The notes under the pieces are model-generated. The model saw only the letters and a list, made by a program, of their open reading frames with translations, was not told the origin of the DNA and did no database searches. From Curvibacter gracilis ATCC BAA-807 (GTDB taxonomy: Bacteria; Pseudomonadota; Gammaproteobacteria; Burkholderiales; Burkholderiaceae_C), in NCBI RefSeq assembly GCF_000518645.1, contig NZ_JADZ01000004.1:62001-126000 (forward strand): a stretch of DNA of 64,000 bases, read 5' to 3'. The position numbers and the translations under genes were made by a program. Below, in pieces: positions 54,094-62,888 of this stretch (its first letter is position 1; each line of letters starts with the position of its first letter).

Positions 54094-55841
54094 GGGGCGA
54101 GGCTTTCGGTATGGGGATCGGAGTGGGGATCGGCGTGGACTGGGGGCTGGGCGGGCGCGCCCGCCGCGCTGACCAGCCCCGCAGCCAGGTCGGCCTGCAG
54201 GGCCTGCGGGCTGCGCTCGCTGGCCGGGCCCAGGCCGGCGCCGCCGGGGGTCTCGACCACCAGCACCTGGCCGGCCGGGATCAGCTGGCGGCCTTTGCCG
54301 CGCAGGGGCTGGCCGCTGGGCTTGAGCCAGGCCTTGCCGGGCGCGCCGTCTTCGCCGCCCAGGGCGCCGCGTGGCGGGTAGTGCACGCGGTCCCAGGTGG
54401 CGGCCAGCAGCATGGGTTCGTTGCGCGCGTGCTGCACCTCGATGATCTGGCCCAGGCCGCCCCGGGTGCGGCCGCGGCCACCCGAATCCGGCCGAAACTC
54501 CTTGCGACGGAACAACACCGGGGCCTGGCTCTCCAGGATCTCCAGCGACACATTGCGCACCCCGCTGGGGTAGGCCGTGGCCGACAGGCCATCCAGCCCC
54601 GGGCGCGCCCCGGTGCCGCCGGTGCTGAAGCTGGTGATGCCGAAGCGCTGCGAGCGCAGCAGCGCCTCGTTGGGGCCGCCCTCGATCGCCTGGCCACCCA
54701 CCAGGCGGATGTTCCACAGCGACGAGGCCCCCTCGGCCGGCACCCGGTCGGGCCGGGCCTGGCGCAGCGCGCCAAACACCAGGTCGGGCAGCAACTGCCC
54801 GATGGCGGCGCGCACGGCCACGGCGGCCGGGGGCTGGGCGTTCAGGATGCTGCCCACCGGGGCACTGACGCGGATGGCGGCCAGCGAGCCGGTGTTGTTG
54901 GGCACATCGGCCCCGATCAGGCAGCGGATGCCGAACGAGGTGTAGGCATCGGTGTAGGCCTTGGGCACGTTGATGCCGCGCGCCACCGTGCCCGCACTGC
55001 CGGCGTAGTCCACAGCGATGCCCTCGGGGCCGATGGTCACGGCCACCTGCAGGTGCAGCGGGTGGTCGTAGCCGTCCACCGTCATCGCGTGCTGCCAGGT
55101 GCCTTGCGGCCAGTCGGCCAGGGCGCTGCGCATGGCCTGGGCCGAGCGCTCGATGATGGCTTCGCCATGGGCCTGCAGATCGCTCAGGCCAAACTCGCGC
55201 AGCAGGGCCTGCAGGCGCCGCGCGCCCACCTCGTTGCAGGCCACCAGCGCGTGCAGGTCGCCCTCCACCTGGTCGGGTTCGCGCACGTTGGCGCGCACGA
55301 TGGCCAGCACCGAGTCTTCGATGCGCCCCCGGGTGATGAAGCGCAGGATGGGCAGAAACAGCCCTTCATGAAAAATCTCCAGCGCATCGGGCCCGGCGCC
55401 CAGGCCGCCGATGTCCACCACGTGCACGGTCGACGCGAACAGCGCCACCAACCGCCCCAGGTGGAACACCGGCGTGACCATGACCACATCGAACAAGTGG
55501 CCTGTGCCCTTCCAGGGGTCGTTGGTGATGAACACATCGCCCTCGGCCATCTGATCGGCCGGGAAGGCCTGCAGAAAGTGCAGCACCGAATCGGCCATCG
55601 AGTTCACATGGCCGGGCGTGCCGGTCACCGCCTGGGCCACCATGCGCCCGTCGGGCAGAAAAACACCGGCCGACAGGTCGCCGGCCTCACGCGTGGGGGT
55701 GCCAAAGGCCGTGCGGATCAGGGTCTGGGCCTGCTCCTCCACCACCGCCAGCAGCCGGCTCCACACCAGCTGCTGCTGCCACTGCAGGGCTTGGGCCTGC
55801 TTCAAGGGCCCGGGCTGGCCGCTGGTGCCGTGGGCGCTCAT
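54090..55841 (-). CDS. hydantoinase/oxoprolinase B-type subunit (HyuB, copy 2)
   Basis: 583 residues, starting 'MSAHGTSGQPGPLKQAQALQ', homologous to copy 1 over its whole length with long identical stretches such as 'GTPTREAGDLSAGVFLPDGR' and 'INVPKAYTDAYTSFGIRCLI'. The C-terminal tail is longer and Ala/Pro-rich. The ATG overlaps the HyuA stop (ATGA) and its stop overlaps copy 1. Two B subunits in one operon are unusual; they may form a heteromeric enzyme or have different substrates. Confidence 0.9.
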   Translation of the reverse strand: MSAHGTSGQPGPLKQAQALQWQQQLVWSRLLAVVEEQAQTLIRTAFGTPTREAGDLSAGVFLPDGRMVAQAVTGTPGHVNSMADSVLHFLQAFPADQMAEGDVFITNDPWKGTGHLFDVVMVTPVFHLGRLVALFASTVHVVDIGGLGAGPDALEIFHEGLFLPILRFITRGRIEDSVLAIVRANVREPDQVEGDLHALVACNEVGARRLQALLREFGLSDLQAHGEAIIERSAQAMRSALADWPQGTWQHAMTVDGYDHPLHLQVAVTIGPEGIAVDYAGSAGTVARGINVPKAYTDAYTSFGIRCLIGADVPNNTGSLAAIRVSAPVGSILNAQPPAAVAVRAAIGQLLPDLVFGALRQARPDRVPAEGASSLWNIRLVGGQAIEGGPNEALLRSQRFGITSFSTGGTGARPGLDGLSATAYPSGVRNVSLEILESQAPVLFRRKEFRPDSGGRGRTRGGLGQIIEVQHARNEPMLLAATWDRVHYPPRGALGGEDGAPGKAWLKPSGQPLRGKGRQLIPAGQVLVVETPGGAGLGPASERSPQALQADLAAGLVSAAGAPAQPPVHADPHSDPHTESLAP

Positions 55842-58000
55842 GCTGCGCTGCCCTGTACGTCCTGCACGTCTTTTGCCGAGGCCAGGGTGTCGGTCAGCAC
55901 CAGGGCACCTTGCTCGCTCAGGCGGGCCTGAAAGCCGGCGATCACCCGGGTGGTGGTCTCGTCTTCCACCACCAGGGCGGGGCCGTTCAGCCACAGGCCG
56001 GGCTGCAGTTGGCGCCGCTCGAACACCGGCACGGCCGCCCATTGGTCTTGCTCGGCGTCGTACACCTGGCGCGTGCCGCTGGGCTGCGCCGCGCCCCGGT
56101 CGGGCGGCAGGGCATCGGCCTGCAGGCGGGGGCGGTCGGCGGCCTCGACCGACACCGTCCAGCTCACCACCTCGACCGCAATGTGGGGCAGGTGGCGGCC
56201 ATACAGCTCGGTGTAACGGGTCTCGAAGCGTTGCAGCAGCGTGGCGCTGGCCGCGGTGTCAAACCGGCCCTCGGGCAGTTCGATCGCAATCTCGTGGCCC
56301 TGGCCGGCATAGCGCATGTAGGCCTGGCCCTGCACCCGCAGGGCCGAGCCCGGCGCGGCAGCGCGCACCACGGCCTGAGCGTGCTCGCGCAGTGCATCCA
56401 GCAGGGCCTGCACGGCGGCATGGTCGATCTGGCGCAGGCGCTGGTGCAGGGTGCGCACCGCCTGGTAGGCCACGGGGGCCCACAAAAAGCCCAGCGCCGA
56501 GCCCACGCCGGCCGAGTTGGGGATCACCACCCGCTCAATGCCCAGCTTGCGCGCCAGCGCGGCCGCATGCAGGGGCGCGGCGCCGCCAAAGGCGATCAGC
56601 GTGCTCTCGTCGGCCACCTTGCCCAGCTCGCTGGCGTGCACCCGCGCGGCATTGGCCATGTTCTCGCTCACCACGTCCAGCACGGCCTGGGCCGCCTGCT
56701 CCAGGGCCAGGCCGGCGGGCGCGGCCACATCGGCCTGCAAGGCCTGGCGGGCCAGCTCGGGCTGCAACTGCACCTTGCCCACGGCAAAGCGGGCCGGGTC
56801 GATGTGGCCCAGGGCGGCGTGGGCATCGGTCACCGTGGGGTGGCTGCCGCCCAGGCCATAGGCGGCCGGGCCGGGGCTGGAGCCCGCGCTGTCGGGGCCC
56901 ACCTGCACCACGCCCAGGTGGTTGATGCGCGCCACCGAGCCACCGCCAGCCCCGATCTCCACCATCTCGATCACCGGGATGCGGATCGGCAGGCCCGAGC
57001 CCTTCAGGTGCCGGTGCACGCGGCCAAACTCGAAGCTGCGGCTGATCTGGGGCTGGTAGTCGTCGATGTAGCAGATCTTGGCCGTGGTGCCGCCCATGTC
57101 AAACGACAGCGCACGGCGTGCCCCCAGTTGCTCGGCCACCTGGCGGGCCAGCACGGCCCCGCCGGCCGGGCCTGATTCGACCAGTCGCACCGGCTCGGCC
57201 ACACCCGTGGCCAGCGTGGTGATGGCGCCGCCCGAGGTGATCAGAAACGGCTCTTGCCGCAGCCCGCGCTCTTGCAGCCGCTGCTGCAGCCGGCGCAGGT
57301 AGCCCGCCACCTGGGGCTGCACATAGGCGTTGGCGCACACCGTGGACAGGCGCTCGTACTCGCGGATCTCGGGGCACACATCGCTGGCCAGCGACACCCA
57401 CAGGTCCGGCGCATGCTGCTGCAGCAACTCACGCACGCGGCGCTCGTGCGCGGGGTGGGCATAGCCGTGCAGAAAACACACCGCCACGCTCTCGATGCCA
57501 TCGGCCTGTAGCCGCTGGGCCAGCGCCACCACCTGGGCCTCGTCCAGCGGGGTGATGGTGCGGCCGCTGGCATCCGAGCGCTCGGTCACGCCGTGGCGCC
57601 ACTGGCGCGGCACCAGAGGCGCCGGTTTTTGCAGAAACACGTCGTACTGCGCAAAACGGTCTTCCAGCCCGATCTCCACCAGATCGCGAAAGCCCTCGGT
57701 GGTGATCAGCGCGGTGCGGGCGCCCTTGCGCTCGATCAGCGCATTGGTGGCCAGTGTGGTGCCCAGGATCAGCAGATCCACCGCCTGCCAGGGCTGGCCG
57801 GCCTGGGCCAGCAGCTCGCCAATGCCTTCCAGCACCGCGTCTTCGGGCGCGCCCGGCGTCGTCAGCAGTTTGGTGGTCAGCTTGTTCGCGCCGTGCAGCA
57901 GCACCAGATCGGTGAAGGTGCCGCCCACGTCAATGGCAATGCGCAGGCGCGGGTCGGCAAGGGTCGAGGGTTCGGTGGGTGCGGGGGATGTGAAGCTCAT
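55838..58000 (-). CDS. hydantoinase/oxoprolinase A-type subunit (HyuA)
   Basis: 720 residues from 'MSFTSPAPTEPSTLADPRLR'. The ATP-binding actin-like fold shows 'IAIDVGGTFTDLVLLHGANK' near the N-terminus, 'GTTLATNALIERKGARTALI', 'ITSGGAITTLATGVAEPVRL', 'SFDMGGTTAKICYIDDYQPQ' and 'EIGAGGGSVARI'. HyuA phosphorylates the cyclic amide for hydrolysis with HyuB. First gene of the operon on the minus strand; the gap upstream (58001-58535) must carry its promoter unless it is read through from the TctC gene. Confidence 0.92.
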   Translation of the reverse strand: MSFTSPAPTEPSTLADPRLRIAIDVGGTFTDLVLLHGANKLTTKLLTTPGAPEDAVLEGIGELLAQAGQPWQAVDLLILGTTLATNALIERKGARTALITTEGFRDLVEIGLEDRFAQYDVFLQKPAPLVPRQWRHGVTERSDASGRTITPLDEAQVVALAQRLQADGIESVAVCFLHGYAHPAHERRVRELLQQHAPDLWVSLASDVCPEIREYERLSTVCANAYVQPQVAGYLRRLQQRLQERGLRQEPFLITSGGAITTLATGVAEPVRLVESGPAGGAVLARQVAEQLGARRALSFDMGGTTAKICYIDDYQPQISRSFEFGRVHRHLKGSGLPIRIPVIEMVEIGAGGGSVARINHLGVVQVGPDSAGSSPGPAAYGLGGSHPTVTDAHAALGHIDPARFAVGKVQLQPELARQALQADVAAPAGLALEQAAQAVLDVVSENMANAARVHASELGKVADESTLIAFGGAAPLHAAALARKLGIERVVIPNSAGVGSALGFLWAPVAYQAVRTLHQRLRQIDHAAVQALLDALREHAQAVVRAAAPGSALRVQGQAYMRYAGQGHEIAIELPEGRFDTAASATLLQRFETRYTELYGRHLPHIAVEVVSWTVSVEAADRPRLQADALPPDRGAAQPSGTRQVYDAEQDQWAAVPVFERRQLQPGLWLNGPALVVEDETTTRVIAGFQARLSEQGALVLTDTLASAKDVQDVQGSAA

Positions 58001-58535
58001 GGTGTCAGGCCTGCGGGCAGGCCCGTTTGGAGGCGTGAGGGGAGAGGGAAAGCCAAGGAGAACGGGCGCATAGCAAGCCAGCAAGCCAGCCGCAGAGATG
58101 CACTCGGAAATTCTAGAAAGCCCCGGTCTACCGCGTTAGCACGGTTTCCGATGTCGATATGCGGAAAGCGGTGCAGCCGCGCCCAGCCTTGGTGCGGGGC
58201 TGATCGGCCAAGTCGGCATCAGAGTGGCCCGACCGGAGTGGGGGAGGCGTATGGCCGTCGCTGCATGAACGTCAGCCGCCTGGGCGGGGTGGGTAAGGCC
58301 AGATCAAGGCGTCAGGCCTGTGTTCGCCCGAGCAAGACCTTGAACTTGGGCAGCAGGGGCTTGGAAAGCCAAGGGTGTCTCTTAAGCCAGATCGTGTGGT
58401 GTGAGGGCTGCTTAGGCACGCTATGGGCCCCAAGTGCGCGCGAGGCTCTGATCGCGCAACTCTCCGCCTCCGCCCTGGCTTCAAGTCGATCCCAGGCCTG
58501 TGCGTACAGCCCGAACACAGGCGTGAGCTCAGTTC
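58001..58535. other. 535-bp intergenic stretch upstream of hyuA
   Basis: No gene recognised. Short frames on both strands, the longest about 75 codons on the minus strand from 58539, show no family resemblance and lack ribosome sites. It has a short tandem repeat of AGCAAGCC at about 58072-58090 and small hairpins such as CTTGG-AAAG-CCAAG near 58365. A decayed gene is possible. The hyuA promoter is expected here. Confidence 0.35.
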
Positions 58536-59513
58536 TCAATCGGCGCTGATCTTCCCAAGTTCAATGACCTGCTTCCAGCGCCCATACTCGCGCGCCTGAA
58601 ACTCGGTGAACTGCTCAGGTGTGTTGCCGACCAGCTCAAAGCCCACCTCCAGCAGGGGCTGTCTGACGGCCGGCTCGTTCAGGATCGACACCACGGCCTC
58701 GTGCAAACGGGTGCGCAGCTCGGCAGGCACCCCTTTGGGCAGCGCCACCGCTTGCCATGAATAGACCGTGGCCCCCTTGTAGCCCAGCTCTTCCATCGTG
58801 GGCACGTCGGGCAGCAGCGTCGAGCGCTTGCTGCTGGTGACGGCCATGGCGCGCAGCTTGCCAGCGCGCAGGTGCGGCAGCGCGGTGTTGATGTTCATGA
58901 ACGACGCGTCCACCTGCCCGCCCAGCAGGTCCTGCATGGCGGGCACACCGCCCTTGTAGGGGATGTGCAGGCCGGTGGTCTTGGTTTCGAGCCAGAACAG
59001 CTCGGCCGTGAGGTGGTCGCTGGTGCCGTTGCCGGCCGATGCAAACGTCAGCTTGCCTGGCTGGGCGCGCATGCGCTCCAGCAACTGGGGCACGGTCTTG
59101 TAGACCGAGGCACTTTGCACGGCCAGCACATTGGGGGCCTGCACGGCCACGGTCACGTAGTCAAAGTCTTTCAAGGGGTCGTAGCCCTGGGCGGTTTTCA
59201 GGTGGGGGCCGATCACCAGCGGCCCCAGCGAGCTCACCAGCACCGTGTAGCCATCGGGCGTGGCGCGCTTGGCGGCGGCAGCCCCCAGGGCACCCCCGGC
59301 CCCGGCGGTGTTCTGTACCACAAAGGTGCCGCCACCCAATTTGGCGGGCAAGCGGCTGGCCAGCGTGCGGGCCAGGGAGTCGGTCGTGCCGCCCGGCGGG
59401 AAGGGCACGATCAGGGTGACGGGCTTGGCGTTGGGCCAGGGCTGCGTCTGAGCCTGGGCATGGGCCAGCAAGGTGCTGCAGACCAGGGCGATTGCGGCCA
59501 TCAGTGTTTTCAT
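58536..59513 (-). CDS. TctC-family tripartite tricarboxylate transporter binding protein
   Basis: 325 residues with signal peptide 'MKTLMAAIALVCSTLLAHAQ' and cleavage near 'AQA-QT'. Typical Bug/TctC features are 'VTLIVPFPPGGTTDSLARTL', 'FVVQNTAGAGGALGAAAAKR', 'TPDGYTVLVSSLGPLVIGPH' and 'HIPYKGGVPAMQDLLGGQVD'. AAGGAGA lies 6 bp before the ATG. TctA and TctB membrane partners are not encoded nearby, as is common for the many orphan Bug proteins of Burkholderiales. Cotranscribed with a talarate/galactarate dehydratase-like gene, so a sugar acid is the likely ligand. Confidence 0.92.
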   Translation of the reverse strand: MKTLMAAIALVCSTLLAHAQAQTQPWPNAKPVTLIVPFPPGGTTDSLARTLASRLPAKLGGGTFVVQNTAGAGGALGAAAAKRATPDGYTVLVSSLGPLVIGPHLKTAQGYDPLKDFDYVTVAVQAPNVLAVQSASVYKTVPQLLERMRAQPGKLTFASAGNGTSDHLTAELFWLETKTTGLHIPYKGGVPAMQDLLGGQVDASFMNINTALPHLRAGKLRAMAVTSSKRSTLLPDVPTMEELGYKGATVYSWQAVALPKGVPAELRTRLHEAVVSILNEPAVRQPLLEVGFELVGNTPEQFTEFQAREYGRWKQVIELGKISAD

Positions 59514-59548
59514 GTTGTCTCCTTGAATGGGGGCGCTGGTGCGCGGCC

Positions 59549-60670
59549 TCAGGCCGTGAACGTAGCCTGTTGGCGCGTCCAGTGGCGGGCCTGGCCACTC
59601 AGCGAGAGGCCCAGGCCTGGGCGGGTGGGCACCAGCATCCGGCCGTTCTTGATCTCGATGCGTTCGTTGAACAGGGGCTCCAGCCAGTCGAAGTGCTCCA
59701 CCCAGCCTTCGCGGGGGTAGGCCGCTGCCAGGTGGATGTGCAGCTCCATGGCGAAATGCGGCGCCACCAGCAAGCCGGCGTGGTCGGCCTGGGCGGCCAC
59801 TTTGAGGTAAGGCGTGATGCCGCCCAGCCGGGGGGCGTCGGGCATCAGGTAGTCGGCCGCACGGTGCCGGATCAGGTCCATGTGCTCGGCCGCGCTGGTG
59901 AGCATTTCGCCGGTGGCGATCGGCGTGTCGAAGGTCTGTGCCAGTGCTGCGTGGCCTTCGTGGTCGTAGGCGTCCAGGGGCTCTTCGATCCAGACCAGGT
60001 TGAAGGGCTCGAACGCACGGCACATGCGTTGGGCGGTCGGGCGGTCCCATTGCTGGTTGGCGTCCACCATGATGGCCACACCGTCGCCCAGGTGCGAGCG
60101 CACGGCGTTCAGACGCGCCAGGTCCAACTTGCCATCGGGTTGGCCGACCTTGAGCTTGATCCCGCCGATGCCCCGCTCGATGGAGGCGGCGGCATTGAGC
60201 AGCAGCTGTTCGGTCGGGGTGTGCAAAAAGCCGCCTGAGGTGTTGTAGCAGGGCACCGAATCGCGGTAGGCACCCAGCAGCTTGGCGAGCGGCAGATTCG
60301 CCCGGCGGGCCTTGATGTCCCACAAGGCCACATCAAACGCCCCGATGGCCTGGGTGGCCATGCCGCTGCGCCCCACCGAAGCGCCGGCCCAGCAAAGCTT
60401 GTCCCACAGTTTGCCGATGTCGTTGGCATCTTCGCCCAGCAGCGCCGGGGCCACCTCGCAGGCATGGGCAAACTGGCCGGGCCCACCGGCCCGTTTGGCG
60501 TAACTCAGGCCCAGACCCCGCTGGCCATCGGCGGTTTGCATCTCGACAAACAGCATGGCCACTTCGGTCATCGGCTTTTGCCGCCCGGTCAGCACCTTGG
60601 CGTCGCTGATGGGTTGGGCCAAGGGGAGGTAGCAGGACGAGACCTGCAGTTCGGTGATACGTGAATTCAT
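59549..60670 (-). CDS. enolase-superfamily dehydratase, L-talarate/galactarate dehydratase-like
   Basis: 373 residues of the mandelate racemase subgroup. Catalytic Lys174 is in the KxK motif 'GGIKLKVGQPDG'; metal ligands Asp203 ('VDANQQWD'), Glu229 or 230 ('WIEEPLD') and Glu255 ('ATGEML'); the general base His305 is in 'LVAPHFAMELHIHLA'. The 'IKLKVGQPDG' loop resembles characterised talarate/galactarate dehydratases, but sugar-acid specificity is inference. The gene starts at the ATG at 60670, directly downstream of a LacI-type operator, and precedes the TctC gene by 35 bp. Confidence 0.88.
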   Translation of the reverse strand: MNSRITELQVSSCYLPLAQPISDAKVLTGRQKPMTEVAMLFVEMQTADGQRGLGLSYAKRAGGPGQFAHACEVAPALLGEDANDIGKLWDKLCWAGASVGRSGMATQAIGAFDVALWDIKARRANLPLAKLLGAYRDSVPCYNTSGGFLHTPTEQLLLNAAASIERGIGGIKLKVGQPDGKLDLARLNAVRSHLGDGVAIMVDANQQWDRPTAQRMCRAFEPFNLVWIEEPLDAYDHEGHAALAQTFDTPIATGEMLTSAAEHMDLIRHRAADYLMPDAPRLGGITPYLKVAAQADHAGLLVAPHFAMELHIHLAAAYPREGWVEHFDWLEPLFNERIEIKNGRMLVPTRPGLGLSLSGQARHWTRQQATFTA

Positions 60671-60676
60671 GGTGCT

Positions 60677-60690
60677 TGTTAACGTTAACA
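60677..60690 (-). promoter_or_regulatory. LacI-family operator 1
   Basis: Perfect 14-bp palindrome TGTTAACGTTAACA, 6 bp upstream of the dehydratase start. A second near copy lies at 60733 in the same divergent promoter region. LacI/GntR-family regulators bind TGTTAnCGnTAACA-like sites. Confidence 0.85.
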
Positions 60691-60732
60691 AAAAGCAGAA
60701 AAAATAAGATGGCGACGGCCATCCAAACGCAA

Positions 60733-60746
60733 TGTTATCGTTAACA
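60733..60746 (+). promoter_or_regulatory. LacI-family operator 2
   Basis: TGTTATCGTTAACA, one mismatch from operator 1, 40 bp upstream of the regulator start. The spacing of 56 bp between the two sites would allow looping or joint control of the divergent promoters. Confidence 0.82.
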
Positions 60747-60785
60747 CCGCTTCGGAGGGCTGTGGTTTTCCCTGATCATTGGCCC

Positions 60786-61787
60786 ATGTCCCTAGCGCAG
60801 CCCCCCAAAGCCAACACCTTGCACGACGTCGCCCAGGTGGCCGGGGTGTCGTTCATGACCGTGTCCCGGGCCTTGAACACGCCCGAGCGGGTGTCACCCG
60901 CAACGCTGGAGAAGGTTCGCCAAGCGGTTGCGGCTACCGGCTACATCCCCAACCTGCTCGCCGGCGGCCTGAAGTCCAGGCGCAGCATGACGGTGGTGGG
61001 CCTGGTGCCCATCATCTCGGTGCCTCAGTTCCTGCCCACCGTGCGGGCCTTGACCGAGGCACTGGATGAGCAGGGCTACCAACTGATCCTGGGCCAGATG
61101 GGCTACGACCACGCGCGGGAGGACAAGCTCATCACCACCATGATGGCGCGGCGGCCGGATGGCTTTGTCGTCATCGGCAAACTGAGCTCGGCCGCTGCGC
61201 GCCGGCAACTGCGTGCCGTCGGTGTGCCCGTGGTGGAGACCTGGGACCTGATGCCCGACCCGGTGGACATGGTGGTGGGCTTCTCGCATGAGCAGGTGGG
61301 GCGGGCGGTGGCCGAGCATTTGCTGGCCCGGGGGCTGACCCGCCTGGCCGTGGCCACAGGCGACGACGACCGGGCACAGAGCCGCCTGGCCGGGTTTCTG
61401 GAGCGCGTGGGCCACGCGGTGCCCACAGTGGTCAACCCGGCACCGAGCAGTCTGGCCCACGGCCGCCAAGCCCTGGCAGGCCTGCTGGCGCAAGAGCCGC
61501 GCCTGCAAGCGGTGTATTGCAGCTCGGATGCCCTGGCTCAGGGCGTCATGGTCGAGGCGGCGGCCAGGGGCCTGCGGATACCGCAAGACCTGGCTGTGTG
61601 CGGTTTTGGCGATGCCGACTTTGCGGAACACCTCTTCCCCTCACTCACCTCGGTGCGGGTGGAGGGCGCCTTGATCGGACGCCAGGCGGCTCAGATGCTG
61701 CTGGACCGTTGCGGGGGCAAGCGGCCACCAGAAACCCGGGTGGACGTGGGCTTCAGGGTGGTGGCACGGCAATCCACCGCAGCCTGA
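60786..61787 (+). CDS. LacI-family transcriptional regulator
   Basis: 333 residues from the ATG at 60786; the frame is open further upstream across operator 2, so the longer version is unlikely. HTH 'TLHDVAQVAGVSFMTVSRAL' at residues 14-33, hinge 'NLLAGGLKSRRSMTVVGLVP', then a periplasmic-binding-like ligand domain with 'GVPVVETWDL' and 'ICGFGD'-type 'AVCGFGDADFAEHLFPSLT'. It is the GntR-like subgroup of sugar-acid regulators. Two TGTTA-TAACA operators lie in front of it and of the divergent dehydratase-tctC genes, so it most likely represses both. Confidence 0.93.
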   Translation: MSLAQPPKANTLHDVAQVAGVSFMTVSRALNTPERVSPATLEKVRQAVAATGYIPNLLAGGLKSRRSMTVVGLVPIISVPQFLPTVRALTEALDEQGYQLILGQMGYDHAREDKLITTMMARRPDGFVVIGKLSSAAARRQLRAVGVPVVETWDLMPDPVDMVVGFSHEQVGRAVAEHLLARGLTRLAVATGDDDRAQSRLAGFLERVGHAVPTVVNPAPSSLAHGRQALAGLLAQEPRLQAVYCSSDALAQGVMVEAAARGLRIPQDLAVCGFGDADFAEHLFPSLTSVRVEGALIGRQAAQMLLDRCGGKRPPETRVDVGFRVVARQSTAA

Positions 61788-61867
61788 TCTTCCTGGTGGC
61801 GGCGTTGCATCGACGGGCCTTGCCGGCTTGGTGCAAAGCCGCAGGATCCAACGGCCAGCGCATCCGC

Positions 61868-62788
61868 TCACCCCGTCTTGTGGAGCAGGCCCGCGCGGGC
61901 GTTGACTCCGAGCACGGCCTTGCGAAATTGGGCCACCAGCGGCCGTTGGTCATCCGTGCGCCAGACCAGGTGGACGCTGACCCGCAGATCCAGCCACGGC
62001 AGCTCGCGGAAGATGACATCGGGTGTCGCGGCAGAGGTGGCCAGGCTGGCCTGCACCACCGCCAGCCCAAGACCCGCCCCAACCAGTTGCAGCGATGACA
62101 GGGGATCCGAGGCCTCATAGGCGATGTCGGGCGTGAATCCAGACCGTTGGAGCCCCGACAGCAAGCTGGCCCGCACGGTGTCAACCGGCTGGCGCACCAC
62201 GGCGATCCAGGGCCGTTGATGCAGTTGCGCTGGCTGGATGGCCTTGGCCTTGCGCAGCGGATCGTCCTTGTGCAGGGCCAGCACCAGCGGCTCGTCGATC
62301 ACCACGGCGCTGCTCAGGTCGGGCGCCTCTTCAGGGGCCCGATAGACCAGGCCGAGGTCCAGGGTGCGCTGGCGCAGGCGCTCAAACTGCTCGCCGGTGC
62401 CTGAAGCCAGCAATGACAGCGCGACTTTCGGGTTGCTGCGCCTGAACCGTTGCAACGCCGGGCTCAGCACGTTGGCGTGCATGGCCCCTTCGACGTAAGC
62501 AATCGCCAGGCGCCCTGCGGCACCGGCCCCCAGGCGACGGCCAAAGGCTTCGAGCCGCAAGGCTTGGTTCATCAAGGCGCGCGCCTCCATCAGGAAGTCC
62601 TGCCCCTCCTGGGTCAGATGCAGGCGCTTCTTGCTGCGTTCGAACAGCAGCACGCCGAGTTGGTCTTCCAGCTGCTTGATCTGACGGCTCAGGGGCGACT
62701 GCGAGATGTGAAGCGTCTCGGCGGCGCGTCCGACGTTCTCGGTTTCGGCGACGGCGATGAAGTAGCGGAGTTGGCGCAGGTCAAGCAT
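61868..62788 (-). CDS. LysR-family transcriptional regulator
   Basis: 306 residues. The N-terminal winged HTH is 'MLDLRQLRYFIAVAETENVG' followed by 'RAAETLHISQSPLSRQIKQL', then 'EDQLGVLLFERSKKRLHLTQ'. The effector domain shows 'AGRLAIAYVEGAMHANVLSP' and 'LVGAGLGLAVVQ'. Divergent from a metallo-beta-lactamase-fold gene with 100 bp between starts; that gene and the azoreductase gene are its probable targets. Similar regulators respond to aromatic or quinone-like compounds. Confidence 0.93.
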   Translation of the reverse strand: MLDLRQLRYFIAVAETENVGRAAETLHISQSPLSRQIKQLEDQLGVLLFERSKKRLHLTQEGQDFLMEARALMNQALRLEAFGRRLGAGAAGRLAIAYVEGAMHANVLSPALQRFRRSNPKVALSLLASGTGEQFERLRQRTLDLGLVYRAPEEAPDLSSAVVIDEPLVLALHKDDPLRKAKAIQPAQLHQRPWIAVVRQPVDTVRASLLSGLQRSGFTPDIAYEASDPLSSLQLVGAGLGLAVVQASLATSAATPDVIFRELPWLDLRVSVHLVWRTDDQRPLVAQFRKAVLGVNARAGLLHKTG

Positions 62789-62888
62789 GGTTGAGTCCTT
62801 GAAGGTCTCAACTCTCGCACATTTCGTCTTGGACACAAATCGCCGATTCGCGGAACCTAGCGGCCGAACCCACTCTGCTCATACCATC

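Noticed and set aside
58312-58539. 75-codon minus-strand frame between tctC and hyuA
   Set aside because: No family resemblance or ribosome site; resembles random coding, although a decayed gene cannot be excluded.
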